Below, piece after piece: positions 34,304 through 46,580 of a DNA stretch of 64,000 nt. The first letter of the stretch is position 1. Every line of letters starts with the position of its first letter. The position numbers and the translations under genes were made by a program. The notes under the pieces were generated by a model, which made no database searches, had not been told where the DNA came from, and saw only the letters and a program-made list of their open reading frames with translations. The DNA lies in assembly GCF_036850765.1 (NCBI RefSeq), contig NC_089495.1, positions 69,106,410-69,170,409 of the forward strand, read 5' to 3'. The stretch comes from Saccopteryx bilineata (Eukaryota > Chordata > Mammalia > Chiroptera > Emballonuridae).

Positions 34304-35520
34304 TTATTCAACATAATATTCACACAACTCCTCATCCATGTGAAAAAGCAAAAAATGCAAGTGAAAAAATCTACAACTAGTGTATAAGATGCATCTAGTT
34401 TATACACCCCAAATATTTGGACAAAGGTGCATCTTATACATTGGGATATAGGGTATATGTAAAGCTGTACTGTAAACCAAATAATCACATTAACACTCTT
34501 ATTTTACCTTTAGTCATGTCTCTGGAGTGATTTTAGCTATAGTGGTTCTTAATTTGAATCTCTTATACAGAATGAAATTAATGTCTTCACTCACGGGGAA
34601 GCATTTTTTTTATTTTACAAATATGGTCTCTGTTTACCCAACCTCCTATTGTCTCCTTTATATACTACATTTAAATGATGCAAAAGTATTTACCATTCCC
34701 CCAAACATGTAGACTTAGATAATGTATTATAATATGTAATGTATTGATACTCGTATTCTTTCCAGAATGCATATATTTACAAATGATTTTCTCTCTACCA
34801 GACGCGCTGCCTCTTTCAAATTTAGGTACACTGTAAAAGTATAAAAGTAATCTTCGAAAGCATTTATCACCAACATGTGTCTCAATGTTTTCATCACTGT
34901 GTGCTCCATTGTCTGCTTAACTAGAATTTTAGAAAAATGTGATAGTAAACAAGATAGTATCTACCAGTAACAAGGCAAACATTATATAATTAAAAGTTAG
35001 ATTAACTGAAGTGAAGTGAATGGCTCTAAACATTTTGGTAAAAAAGTATTATAAAATAAAGGAGCTCAGTGTTGGCATAAATGAGAATGAGAGAAGAATT
35101 TGTGGAACAAATACAAAGAACAATGATGTTTCAGAGATATATGCCAGAGATTATAAACAGACCATACTGTCACGATGCCTTTTCTCACTACCCTGAAGGA
35201 TCTAAAAATTATTGACTTTTCTCCAAGGAATAGACATTCAATAGTACAGTGACACAAGACAACTGAAAATTGTGGGGCTCTCTTTGGTGTTTTCTGACTG
35301 CTTCAGGACCCTATATTACATTGTCTCCATGAGCAAGCAATTTCATTTGGGGCATTCAGATAGCCAGATCTGATTCATGGAAGCATCACTTTTATTTATT
35401 TCTACTTCAAAGACTTAGAAAAGCTTATAGAAGTCAGTACATAAAGAACAATTCTATCTTTACAAACAAAATGTAATAGAAAAAACTGGAAATACTATAT
35501 AAATATTCAGTAATTATTTG
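34304..35520. other. Unique AT-rich spacer with a small inverted motif
   Basis: No gene is seen. A degenerate inverted pair (GTGTATAAGATGCATCTAG at 34380-34398 and GGTGCATCTTATACATTGGG at 34427-34446) lies here. Confidence 0.5.
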
Positions 35521-35532
35521 TTTTACAGATTA

Positions 35533-35888
35533 TAATTTTTAATTTTTTAATTTTTTTTTTCTTTTTTTTAGAGACAGAGAGAGAGTCAAAGAGAGGGATA
35601 GATAGGGAAAGACAGACAGGAATGGAGAGAGATGAGAAGCATCAATCATCAGTTTTTTGTTGCAACACCTTAGTTGTTCATTGATTGCTTTCTCATATGT
35701 GCCTTGACCACAGGCCTTCAGCAGACCTAGTAATCCTTTGCTCAAGCCAGAGACCTTGGGTATGAGCTGGTGAGCTTTGCTCAAACCAGATAAGCCCACG
35801 CTCAAGCTGGTGACCTCGGGGTCTCGAACCTGGGTCTTCCACATTCCAGTCCTATGCTCTATCCACTGTGCCACCACCAAGTCAGGCC
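35533..35888 (-). mobile_element. Type B SINE
   Basis: In antisense the head is GGCCTGACTTGGTGGTGGCA, with B box GGTTCGAGACC and the type B body. The T-rich tail and GA-rich stretch are at the left. Perfect 12-bp target duplications TTTTACAGATTA lie at 35521-35532 and 35890-35901. Confidence 0.94.
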
Positions 35889-35901
35889 ATTTTACAGATT
35901 A

Positions 35902-36385
35902 AAAATAAGACACATTAATTGACACTCCCACCATTTTGAAAAAACTAATTGTATTATAAAATATCTGATATTTACCCTTGCTTTTATCTTCTTCTAAATC
36001 AAGTTTTATATGTTGACCCTCTAAAAACTTAAGTGCTACAGAGAGTAATAAAAGAGCTAAATTAGAAATTTTTAAATTAAGCATATTAATCTAACAATGA
36101 ATTAATGTCAGTATAAATGGAAGTGCTACTTATTTAAATCTATCATTTTCAAATCTATATGTACTTAAGAGCTAAGTAAAAATTATTGCATAGAAATTAT
36201 GGTAAACTAGTAGTATAAACAAACGTGTGTTTTTCATAGTAAATTTCTACTTATAGAAATGTTTTCTGACTCTATATAACTCACTATAAGAAAAATTTTC
36301 TGCATTTTCCAATATAATTATCTTGTCAGATTTCAAAATTCATCTCTGTCATATTACCATCGTTAAGAAACTATTAATATTTCCA
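35902..36385. other. Unique AT-rich spacer, nothing recognised
   Basis: No gene or repeat could be supported. Confidence 0.45.
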
Positions 36386-36795
36386 GCCCTGGCCGGTTGG
36401 CTCAGTGGTAGAGTGTTGGCCTGGCATGCAGAAGTCCCGGGTTCGATTCCCGGCCAGGGCACACAGGAGAGGCGCCCATCTGCTTCTCCACCCCTCCCCC
36501 TCTCCTTCCTCTCTGTCTCTCTCTTCCCCTCCCTCAGCAAGGCTCCATTGGAGCAAAGATGGCCCATGCGCTGGGGATGGCTCCTTGGCCTCTGCCCCAG
36601 GTGCTAGAGTGGCTCTGGTCGCAACAGAGCGACGCCCCAGAGGGGCAGAGCATCGCCCCCTGGTGGGCAGAGCGTCGCCCCCCGGTGGGCGTGCTGGGTG
36701 GATCCTGGTCCGGCGCATGCGGGAGTCTGTCTGTCTCTACCCATTTCCAGCTTCAGAAAAATACAAAACAACAACAACAACAACAACAACAACAA
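36386..36795 (+). mobile_element. Type A SINE, young copy with (AAC)n tail
   Basis: The head GCCCTGGCCGGTTGGCTCAG and B box GGTTCGATTCC are intact, and the body is full length. The tail is AAAATAC then a run of about nine AAC units. Probable target duplications are AAACTATTAATATTTCCA upstream and AAACTATTTCCA downstream, differing by a 6-base gap. Confidence 0.94.
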
Positions 36796-36809
36796 AAACT
36801 ATTTCCAGG

Positions 36810-38522
36810 AATGTCGTACTTTATCCAAAACTGTTGAGGATAAAGTCAGTCAAATCAGAAAAAGAATGACATGTTGATATATTGAAACATTTGATCTTTT
36901 TTGCTGTTCTTAATATGCAATGCTGAATGAAATGTGAGGATTAGAAGTGTAAAGAGTGTAGTCTAGTAAACCTCCATACTCAGGTTTTGAGGTGAATTAG
37001 ATATTTACAGAAAGCTTTAACTGTACCTTAATAGAAATTCATAAGTTTCTATGGGACATTGACTGAAAGAGGGCAGTGTGAAAATCACACGGTAAGAATG
37101 AATACTGTCATGTGCATGTGGAGAAAGAGTGTGGAGATAGTGTTGGGGAGTGTTGGGAGAGACCAAAGGACAATACAACATTTATGTCTTTTGAGTGTAG
37201 ATGCATGCACAATTCAATGAAAATGAAGATCATGAGATGCCTGATTTTACTCAACTAGAGGCTAACAACATTTGGACTAGATCTCTAAGAGATTATAAGA
37301 TATACTAAAGCTATCATATAGGGCTGCAAGCAGGGTTTATTCAACATGTATGAAATTAGGGGCTCTATGAGTTGTTATAGTAGGCATGGGCCCTTATGAA
37401 ACCATATGATAGTAATCATATATTACAAAAAAAATAGAGTATAATCTTCGTCTTTATATACAGAAGGATAGGATCAGAGGACATACAGGAATAATCTTAA
37501 TTAAAAACCCATTATAATTGTAAAAATTTTTACTCAAATATCAAAACACTTAAAAATAAATAAAGTTCTATTAATAACCTATTAAGAAAAAATATATTTT
37601 TTAATTTTAATACTGTAGACTAAAGCATATATATATATTATATACACACATATACATACATATAGACACATATATGTATGTATGAAAGAAGATAAAATGT
37701 ATCAATATCAACAGTTCAGAAATGTCATATACATAGAAATTATATACATATATATGCTTTAATATCATGCAGAACTTGCTAATTGAGGAGACTATAAATG
37801 AAAAAATTCTGATGACTGGTTTGTATCACCTTGTTTTCCTTTATTTTTCCTGTCAATAAAAGGAATAGGATGGAGATTTAGAAATAGATGTGGGGGAAAA
37901 AACCACTTCTGGGCAAGTACTATATACATTGTACTTTTTTTCCCTTTGAAGTGTATATAGAGGCTAATTGTTACATACTACATACTTCTTTAGTAGTAAA
38001 CGTCTTCACAGCCCACGTTGCCATTTAAAGTTGCAGAAACACAAGGATGTTCCATATGTTATGCTGAACTAAAGGAAAAAGGGGACATTGTGAGCTGTAA
38101 GACTATATGTTGCTGTCAATAGAAGGTGCTAAATTTAATTAGAAATAAAGCTCAGAGGATATACTCAAGATCAAATGTCCACATTCTTGAAAACTTGTTT
38201 AATTTACAGAAGCAATATTTTTTATTGTGTAGTGTCACTCTTGCCATATTTCTTAATATATTGTTAGCACTCAGTGATCAATTCTAACTCATACAGTGAC
38301 TTTGTTAGCTGAAATTGATAAGATTTCTCAAGAGTAAAATAAGAATATCTTTACTAGATTTAGAAAATATCTATATTTTTCTTTAGATATATAGACTTGT
38401 AAAGAGGAAAAAGCTATAATGCATACCCAGAAACTATAAGGAAAGAGTAATAAAAATAAAAATAATTTCTATTAATTCAGAAACCTTATTAATGCATACT
38501 CTAAAACTAGATACCCACATCT
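36810..38522. other. Unique AT-rich spacer with a fold-back
   Basis: No gene is seen. An AT-rich fold-back occupies 37621-37761 (separate entry). Confidence 0.45.
37621..37761. repeat. AT-rich fold-back, 141 bp
   Basis: The left end TAAAGCATATATATA and right end TATATATGCTTTA are inverted repeats. The interior has TATACACACATATACATACA-type simple repeats. It may be a decayed miniature element or a microsatellite with chance symmetry. Confidence 0.55.
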
Positions 38523-38692
38523 GTCCTGGCAGGATGGCTCAGTTGGTTAGAACATCATCCCAAAGCACAGAGGTTACTGTTTTGATCCCTGGTTAAGGCA
38601 CATTCAGAAACAGATTAAAACAGATTGAAGTTCCTTTCTTTCTCTCTTCTTTCTCTCCTTTCCTTTCTCTCTAAATTCAATATTTTTTTTAA
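38523..38692 (+). mobile_element. Type D older tRNA-derived SINE
   Basis: The head is GTCCTGGCAGGATGGCTCAG, followed by GTTTTGATCCC in the B-box position, a CTTT-rich stretch and a T/A-rich tail. Confidence 0.8.
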
Positions 38693-39186
38693 TGTAAAAC
38701 AACAAAATCCTAGATAGCCATATTAGAACACATGCAGGGTTTTTTTAATGCATCTTTGTCAGTATGTTTCTAAAATCATCCCAATGTGACAGAATATTAC
38801 AATTTACATTTTATTCTACATTTGAAATTGGTTTCGTTAGAGTAACTGTCAGCAAAAGTCAAGGAAAGCCATTGCTCATATGAGCGCCAAAATTTTATAG
38901 TTTTTAATTTGTATACCTAATTATAATATGTTTTGAATGATATTGGTAATGACATTGCAAATAACTTTGCTTCCTTTATAAAACAATTTAAAATAATTCA
39001 TTATTACTCAAATAATCAAGAACAGATGATATTTTAACATTTAAAAACAAAAATGTTTTTTATCTTAATACAAGAACAAAGATTTTATGATTATCAACTA
39101 ACAAAGTTATTTCAGATATTATTGCCAGAAATTATAGTGGCAATTATAGTGGCAATACATGAGTCCAAAACACCCTCGTCCATAAA
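38693..39186. other. Unique AT-rich spacer, nothing recognised
   Basis: No gene or clear repeat is seen. Confidence 0.45.
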
Positions 39187-39330
39187 TATATGTGTGTGTG
39201 TATATATATAAATATATCAATATATATATAAACACATGTATATATATGTATAAACATATATGTATAAACACATATATACATGTATATATATGTATAAATA
39301 TATATGTATAAACATATATATGTATAAACT
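39187..39330. repeat. TA/TG-rich minisatellite
   Basis: (TG)n passes into (TA)n, then into imperfect tandem units of about 15-22 bases containing ATGTATAAACATATA. Several copies can be counted between 39230 and 39330. Confidence 0.85.
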
Positions 39331-39879
39331 GAAGGGACTCTGGTCATTCAATTCAGGATTTATTTTTAAATTTAATTTGGTTCTCAATTATATTAGTTTG
39401 ATTAAAATACATGAGCAATGCTACTGAGTTATTGTAAACTCAATCACTATACATGGCATAATTTAAAGTTACCCAAATGTCAGAGAAAGTAAAAAAAAAA
39501 ATTGAACCAGTCATTTTGAGGCAACATTGTTCTATGTTGGTGCAAGGGTGAGCTGTGATAAAAAATCACATGCTGAACTGTAGAATCGAGTAGTCAAAGG
39601 TCTTCTCCAGGCATTCTCTTTAGAATAAATCCTATTTTGTTCCTCAAGTTTCTGAGTTGGGGCCTCAAAATACTGTTACAATTAGGTAAGGGAAGGTGCT
39701 ATTCCTTTTTGTTTGCTGTATTTTTCTGTCTGACATTATTTCTAGCTCATACCCTTCTCAATTAGAGATAACTTCTTTTTAGAGAGTGTACATGGCTTCT
39801 TGTTCTTACCTGTGCATTTTTCTTCCAAAATCTAAACATCAAATTAATTTTATTCACTATTTCCTAACATCTGTAGGCT
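39331..39879. other. Unique AT-rich spacer, nothing recognised
   Basis: No gene is seen; there is a 10-base A run near 39491. Confidence 0.45.
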
Positions 39880-40140
39880 ACTTTACCTTTCTGTGCAGTG
39901 TGATTTAGTCTCCTCATCTGCAAAATGGAAATAATAATAGTGACTATAATGCCAAGTTAGTATTTTCATAGTGCTTTCCATATTCTGCTCCTTGTTCAAG
40001 TCAGTTTTCACATCTTAATTTATTTATTCTACATAGCAACCTTATGAGAGATAGGAGAAAACTGAGAGAGAATTTTTGGTAACTTATACAAGTTTCCACA
40101 ATCAGAAAATGGCAAAACTAAATAATTAGCCTTAAAGACT
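39880..40140. mobile_element. Two MIR-like fragments
   Basis: 39880-39960 has TAGTCTCCTCATCTGCAAAA followed by TGGAAATAATAATAGTGACT, the MIR core in one orientation. 39990-40140 has CATAGCAACCTTATGAGAGA and then AGAAAACTGAGAGAG, the core in the other orientation. Two ancient copies lie close together. Confidence 0.65.
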
Positions 40141-41226
40141 TCCTTGATTTAACCAAATATACACCTAATTCATAGGATTTTTTAAAGTATTAAATAAATA
40201 AATATGTAAATTTGGCTTAGAAATAAAATATATGTTTGTTTACTATTTTTAATTATTTTCTGAAGTAAATTTTATAAGATCTATTATTGAATTCCTGCTA
40301 TATATTTTTCCCCTTAAGTTTAGTGGGTTTTTTGTTTCTTTTCAGATATACAACATAGTGAGTAGACATATATATATAACTTACAAAGGGATCACGCCAA
40401 TAAAACTATTATAGTACCCATTTGACACCACACGTGGTCATTAGTGTTGTTGACTATATTCCCTATGCCGTACTTTATATCTGCATGACTATTCTGTAAC
40501 TGCCAATTTTTACTTCTTAATTCCTTCACCTTTTTCAAACTCCCTCAAGCCCCTCCTATCTGGCAATTGACAAAATCTTCCCTGTATCTATGAGTCTATT
40601 TCTGTTTTGCTTGTTTGCTTATTTTGTTTTTTGGATTCCACATATTAGTGGAATAGTCTGGCATTTATTTTTCTCTGTTTGATTTATTACACTTAGCATA
40701 ATACCCTGTAGTTTTATCTATGTTGTTGTAAATGGCAATATTTTATTCTTTCTTATACTTGAGTCATATTTTGTTGTATATATGCAGTACTTCTTTCTCA
40801 TCCATTCACTGCTTGGTGGACATTTAGGTTGTTTCTATATCTTAGCTATTGTAAAAATTCTGCAATGAATATATGAGTGCATATATCTTTTCAATTTAAT
40901 GTTTTGGGTTTCTTCAGATAAATACCTGAAATGAAATTGCTGGGTTCTTCTTTGACTCTTGTTATAATCCTTGTTGGTATAAAAGTCAATTTTCTCTGCC
41001 ATAAGAATTGTTACTACAGAATTTTTTCCATTTTTATGAAATAACCTTTGCTACCCCTTTACTTTCATTCTGTGTGTGTCTTTTGACCTGAAGTGAGTCT
41101 ATTGTAGACAACATAGGTAAAGGTTTGTTTTGATATTCATTCAGTTACTATGTATCTTTTAATTAGAGCATTTAATTCATTTTCATTTAAAGTAATTATT
41201 GATAGATATGTATTTATTATTCTTAC

Positions 41227-41561
41227 TTTTTTTTTTTACAGAGACAGAGAGAGAGTCAGAGAGAGGGATAGACAGGGACAGACAGACAGGAATGGAGAGA
41301 TGAGAGGCATCAGTCATTAGTTTTTCGTTGTGCATTGTAACACCTTAATTGTTTATTGATTGCTTTCCCATACGTGCCTTGACCAGGAGTCTTCAGCAGA
41401 CTGAGTAACCCCTTGCTCGAGCCAGCGACCTTGGGCTCAAGCTGGTGACCTTTGCTCAAACCAGATGAGCCCACGCTCAGTCTGGTGACCTCGGGGTCTC
41501 GAACCTGGGTCTTCCGCATCCCAGTCCGATGCTTATCCACTGCGCCACCGCCAGGTCAGGC
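41227..41561 (-). mobile_element. Type B SINE nested in the antisense L1
   Basis: In antisense the head is GCCTGACCTGGCGGTGGCGC, with B box GGTTCGAGACC. The T-run (antisense tail) is at 41228-41239. Target duplication TATTTATTATT lies at 41211-41221 and 41562-41572. Confidence 0.93.
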
Positions 41562-41854
41562 TATTTATTATTTTATTATTCATATTTTTTATCTTTATTT
41601 TTCTTCCTAAAGTAGACCTTTTAACAATTTTTTGTAATACTGGTTTGGAGGTAATAGACTCCTTTAGCTTTTTCTTGTCTGGGAAATTCTTTACCTGACC
41701 TTCAGTTCCAAATGAAAGCTTTGCTGAACATTTTGGTTGTATGTCCTTACTTTTCATTACTTTGAATATTTCATGCCAATCCCTTCTGGACTGCAAAGTT
41801 TTTTCTGAGAAATGAGCTTACAGTTTTGTTGGAAATCCTTTATAGGTAACTAAC

Positions 41855-42611
41855 TGTAGGAAATCACCTATCTGATCTTAAACCCTCTTTAACTTGGATT
41901 AAGAAACTTTTTAGTTGCCTGACCTGTGGTAGTGCAGTGGATAAAGCGTCAACCTGGAAATGCTGAGGTCGCCGGTTCGAAACCCTGGGCTTGCCTGGTC
42001 AGGGCACATATGGGAGTTGATGCTTCCAGCTCCTCCCCCCTGTCTCTCTCTCTCCCTCTCTCTCTCCTCTCTAAAATGAATACATAAAAATTTTAAAAAA
42101 AAGTTCTCTCTCCTAAAAAAAAAAAAGAAACTTTTTAGTTAAAAAGCCCTGAGTGAGAATGATGATATGAATGTGCTCCCATGCTGCAAACACAGAGAAG
42201 CAGAATTCTTGGATGCAAACACGAGAAAACTGTGTGAGTGAGTGATCTTTTTGCAAACACAAAGGAACAGGCTTTAGAAAATTAGCCTAGAGGTTTATAG
42301 ATTACTCCTTCTTTTGTGCTTATTAATTAGCAAATAAAAAGAATGTACTGACCAAAACTAGCCCTTTTCCATATTAACGAGAAGTCCATCAGTCATTCTT
42401 TCCCCTTATCACTGAGCTCCTTTCCCTGTACTCCTGCTACCTTTATTCTAGTAAAAAAGTTTCTGTCTCTGATCAATAAAAGCTCTGTGTGAATGGGACT
42501 CAGGAGGTTAGTCTCTCCTGACTGCCTCACCCTCTTCTCTTGACAACAGTGTGTGTCTTGAGCAGTTTTTCCACATGACACTGGTAGTTCTCAGTGGGCT
42601 GGAGTACTACA
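41855..42611 (+). mobile_element. Solo LTR inserted in the L1, itself carrying a SINE
   Basis: It starts TGTAGGAAAT and ends GTACTACA (TGTAG...CTACA). Flanking 6-bp sequences are ACTAAC (41849-41854) and ACTGAC (42612-42617), one mismatch, and L1 ORF1 sequence resumes on both sides. The sense polyadenylation signal AATAAA is at 42475-42480. A 6-bp duplication fits class II (betaretrovirus-like) integration. Without the SINE the LTR is about 530 bp. No internal viral sequence is present. Confidence 0.82.
41917..42124 (+). mobile_element. Type C SINE nested in the LTR
   Basis: The head is GCCTGACCTGTGGTAGTGCA with B box GGTTCGAAACC, a CT-rich stretch and an A-rich tail. Perfect 16-bp target duplications AAGAAACTTTTTAGTT lie at 41901-41916 and 42125-42140, inside the LTR. 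Confidence 0.95.
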
Positions 42612-44859
42612 ACTGACTATTTTTCTCTTGATATTTATAAGATTACCTCTGTCTTTAACCTTTGGCATTTTAATTATTATGTGTGAGCCTCTTTGAGTTC
42701 ATCTTGTTTAAAAATTTTCTGTGTTTCCTAGATTTGTTAGTCTATTTCCTTTGCCAGACTAAGAAAATTTTGTCATTATTTTTTCAAGTATGTTTTCAAT
42801 TTCCTTCTCTCTCTCTTCTCCTTCCAGTATACTCATAATGCAAATGTTGGCACACTTGAGATTATCCCAAAGGCTTCTTACACTATCCTCATTTATTTGG
42901 GGGGAGAGAAATTTTTTTCTTTCTGCTGATTTGGGCTTTTCTGCCTCCTTATATTTCAAATCACAGATTTGACCCTCTACTTCATTTACTCTACTGTTGC
43001 ATCTCTATAAAATATTCTTTAGGTAGTTAATTCTTCATTTATGATTGGTTCCTTTTTGTTTCCTATCTCCATTTTGATGTTTTGTATCTCTTTGTTAAGG
43101 TTCCCACAGAGGTCTTTGAGCATCTTTATAATCAGTGTTTTAAACTCTGCATCTAGTAGATTACTTGTCTACATTCTTTTTTCTGTATTTTTGTTTTGTT
43201 CTTTCTTTTGGGGTGTGTTTCTTCATCTTCTCATTTTAGTTGTGTTCTGTGTTCCTATAAATTAGGTAGAGCTGTCTTATCTCTCGATCTTGATAGATTA
43301 GCCTATGTAGTAGGTGTCCTTTAGGATCCAATGACATAGCTTCTCTGGTTACCTGATCTGGGTGCTCAGAGACAGCACCATGAGGGCTCTGTGCACCTTC
43401 CTGCTGAAATAGAGCATTTATTGCTGTTGGCACATCAGTGGAAGATATTTATGCCCAGGCCTGTTGCCTGCAACCACAGTGGAAGAACTGCTATGCAGGA
43501 TCTCACCCCAGCGATCTCTGGTGCTGGATGACCCTACCCCTTGATTATGTGGCTAGTTGAGGTGGTTGTGTGGTGCTCTGGGGTAGTGTGATGTTGGCAA
43601 CCAGGTGGGCTGGCCCTGGGGCCTCCCAGAACATGCAGGCTAAGATAATTTTCACCCATATCCACCCAGCATGAGCTACAGAGCTATCTGAAGGTGAGTG
43701 CTAATTGTGCTGTGCTTGAAGGTGACCAAAAGAAGGTAAGCTGCAAATTGGGACAAGTTACCACTCATGCCAGGCCTGGGTATACTTAGCAAGATATACA
43801 GCACATGAAAGATCAGATACTGATTGCTTGGGGTTTCTGAACCTTTAAGGGATTTTAGAAAGGTCCATAGCATAATCCAAGACAGGATGTTTGTATGGAA
43901 ATGCTACTAGAAAAGACTAAGTGGGTTCACAAACCGGGTGAGTTAGGGTCTCAAGGAATCACCATGGTAGGGCAAACAGTGTTAGCCAAGTGATGGAGAC
44001 TTAGAGATAGGGCCCACCTGCTAGCTCTGTGGTGGGAGGAACAATGGAGCAATGACCTCCAGTCTCTGCCAGCACTTCTGTCTGAGAGAAAGCTAGCCCT
44101 CCATTTCTCACCACCAAGACAGACAGCTCAGTTCCTTTTTGAATGTCCCTGGTGCCTTTCAAGCTGCTGTCCCACTGCTGGAGCTCAGAGTAAATGAGTC
44201 AAATAAGTCTGTGTAGGGGCCCTTTAAGAGGAATACCTTGAACTCCAGCAGCCCTCTGTTTCACTCAACAACAATTCCATGAGTTTTTACAGCCAGAAGT
44301 AATAGAGAATTTTTTCCCAATACTAGTACCCTGGGCTGGGGGTACTGGTGTGGAACTGGGACTCCTTGCTCCTTAAGGAAAACCGTCACAGCTGATACAT
44401 CTCTTCCAATTTTTAATGGTCACACATGGGTGTGGGACCAACCTGTTTGTAGACTCTGAACTTTCTATCTGACTCATGTAACCTCTTCTTTATATCCTTA
44501 GTTATAGGACTCCTGTTCAGCTAGATTTCAGGTGGTTCTCACTGATGATTGGTCTGAAGTTTAGTTGTAATTTTGATGTGGTTGTTGGACAGTTGAAGTA
44601 CCATGTTTACCTAAACCATCCCTATGACTAGAAATCTGGTATTGATTTTTTTTTTATTTCACTGCCTTGGAGCTTTGAGATGTGGATAATTTATTATTCT
44701 GGATCAAGTCAGTTTGCCAATCATGTGGCTACAAATTTTGGTGGAGGAGTATGAGATTAGAGTTTGAATTCTAACTCCCTTACCTGAGGCTGACACGTTC
44801 AGACCAACCGAACTATACTCAGTGCCCTGAGCTGATGCTCGAACCAATTGAGTGACCAA

Positions 44860-44993
44860 CTGACAGAGGGGAGAAAATGGCAAAGAAGCTGATAGTCACT
44901 TCTCCTGCGTGCCCTGACCTGGAATCAAACCTGGACATCTATACACCTATACGCCAGGCCAATGCTCTATCCACTGAGCCACTAGACAGGGCC
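44860..44993 (-). mobile_element. Truncated type A-like SINE
   Basis: In antisense it reads GGCCCTGTCTAGTGGCTCAG and continues through the first part of the type A body, then stops. The 3' body and tail are missing or too diverged. DNA upstream (44780-44860) has further tRNA-like phrases that may be a second decayed copy. Confidence 0.75.
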
Positions 44994-44997
44994 AATA

Positions 44998-45939
44998 ATT
45001 AGTTTTTTTTAATAGTTGTAGGACTATTGAAATTAACTTCATAAAGATTTTTTTAGGTAAATAAGAAAAAATAAAATAAATATAGTCATGATTCAATGAA
45101 AATTTATTGACTTTAACCATCAATAATTTGAAAGCATGGGAATCAGAAATAATTTTAGATTTAGTGTTGGTTTTCCTGAAGTGTATCATGTATATTTTAT
45201 GAGAAATATTGCTTTTTATGTTTAGTAACTAATGTTATAAAATTTTGTGATATACGTTAGTGAGTAGTAGGGTTATCTAATGCTGTAGCTAATTCATTTT
45301 CTATGTTCTTGTAGTAGTATAAAAGGAGTTAATAAATCTTAGAACTTAAGAGGTACTTTTTTTAAAAAAAGCAGCTGACAGCTGTTAGTAGGAAGCTGGG
45401 GTGATAATGGAGGAATTGAGTAAAAATTAAAAAAGAGAGAAAAATAACTAGAGTTGAGATTTCCTTAGAGCAAATGCTAATCACATAACTTTTATTCAAA
45501 CATTTAAAAATCAACATATAACTATTATTTTTAAAAAATATTTGGGACCTATTTTAACCTCTTTTTATGTACTGGGTTAAAGAGATTTTGGTGATAGAGT
45601 ACAGAAGACTCTTAGGGCAGTGAAACTACTTTGTATAATATTTTATGATAGATACGTGCCACTATACATTTGTCCAAACCCACAGATGTACAACACCAAG
45701 CCTGAATCTTCCTGTAAACTATGGTCTCTGGGTGATCATGATGTATCAATGTAGGCTCATAGAAGGTAACAAATGTACCATTTTCATGCAAGGTTTTGCT
45801 ATTTTGAAAGACTGTGCATATGTGGAGTCAGGCATATATGAAAAATTTCTGTAACTACATCACAATTTTGCTATGAGCTTGGTTTAAAAAATTAAAATAT
45901 TTTTAAAAAACAACTCTAAAAATGTCTGACATTCACAAA
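44998..45939. other. Unique AT-rich spacer, nothing recognised
   Basis: No gene is seen. A 69-codon ORF at 45645-45854 shows no family resemblance. Confidence 0.45.
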
Positions 45940-46347
45940 AAAGACAAATATCATATGCTCTCATTTTTATGAGGAATCTCATGAACAAATTAAATTGATG
46001 AACAAAATACAAACAGAGGCATGAATACATGGAACAGACTGACAGCTGTCAGATGGGAGGAGCATTAGCGAGCTGGATGAAAGAAAATAAAGGAATTAAA
46101 CACAAAATATGCATATATAAATAACACATAGATACAGACAAGAGTATGGTGATAGCCAGAGGAAAAGGGATTTGGGGATAGGTTAGGTGGGCAAGGGGAA
46201 GGTAAATGGAGACAGAAAGAGACTACTTTCGGTGAGGGGTGCACAAAGCAGTGTGCAGATGATGTTTTGTTGAGTTTTATATTTGAAAACATAGTTTTGT
46301 GAACCAATGTCACCACAATAAATTCAATTTAAAAAAAATACAAAAGA
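45940..46347 (+). mobile_element. 5'-truncated L1 3' end
   Basis: It contains L1 3'UTR phrases (AATATCATATGCTCTCATTT, a GGGATTTGGGGATAGGTTAG G-rich part, and the end ACCAATGTCACCACAATAAA then TTCAATTTAAAAAAAA). No coding part remains. The same 3' terminal phrase occurs at 57420. Confidence 0.8.
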
Positions 46348-46348
46348 G

Positions 46349-46580
46349 CATGACTTCTGGTGAAGCAATGGATAGTGTCAACCCGGAGCACCAAGGTCAC
46401 ATGTTTGAAACCCAAGGTTGTTGGCTCGATCCCATGATCACTGACATGTTCCCTGGTCAAGGCAAGTATGAAAAACAGTTATGTGCAACTAAAGTATAGC
46501 AATGAGTTGATGGTTGTCTCTTTCTCTCTCTCACACACGCTCCTTGGCTTTTTTCTTCTTTCTCTCTCTAAAAAGAAAAA
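46349..46580 (+). mobile_element. Older type B/C-like SINE
   Basis: The head-like region GCATGACTTCTGGTGAAGCA is followed by GGTCACATGTTTGAAACCC in the B-box position, then CT-rich and A-rich ends. It is strongly diverged and follows the L1 tail directly. Confidence 0.65.

Larger units (their letters stand above)
41575..43260 (-). pseudogene. L1 ORF1 remnant, split by an LTR
   Basis: On the minus strand, 42759-42959 encodes ICIMSILEGEEREKEIENIL, the ORF1 RRM region. 41533-41796 encodes SRRDWHEIFKVMKSKDIQPK followed by FPDKKKLKESITSKPVLQKI, the C-terminal domain. The solo LTR at 41855-42611 separates the two. Stops and frameshifts occur elsewhere, so it cannot be expressed as a whole protein. 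Confidence 0.85.
40320..44660 (-). mobile_element. Antisense L1, internally deleted, with nested insertions
   Basis: Reading the minus strand from the right: a 5'UTR-like GC-richer region (about 43260-44660), ORF1 (42618-43260 and 41575-41848), the ORF2 start and endonuclease region (about 40968-41226), then directly the ORF2 C-terminus and 3'UTR (40320-40968). The reverse transcriptase part is absent, a deletion of roughly 2.5-3 kb by L1 proportions. A type B SINE (41227-41561) and an LTR (41855-42611) interrupt it. It is more diverged than the L1 at 48 kb, so it belongs to an older subfamily. Confidence 0.85.

Noticed and set aside
39144..39347. Tyr/Ile-rich 67-codon ORF
   Set aside because: It is the translation of a TA/TG minisatellite.
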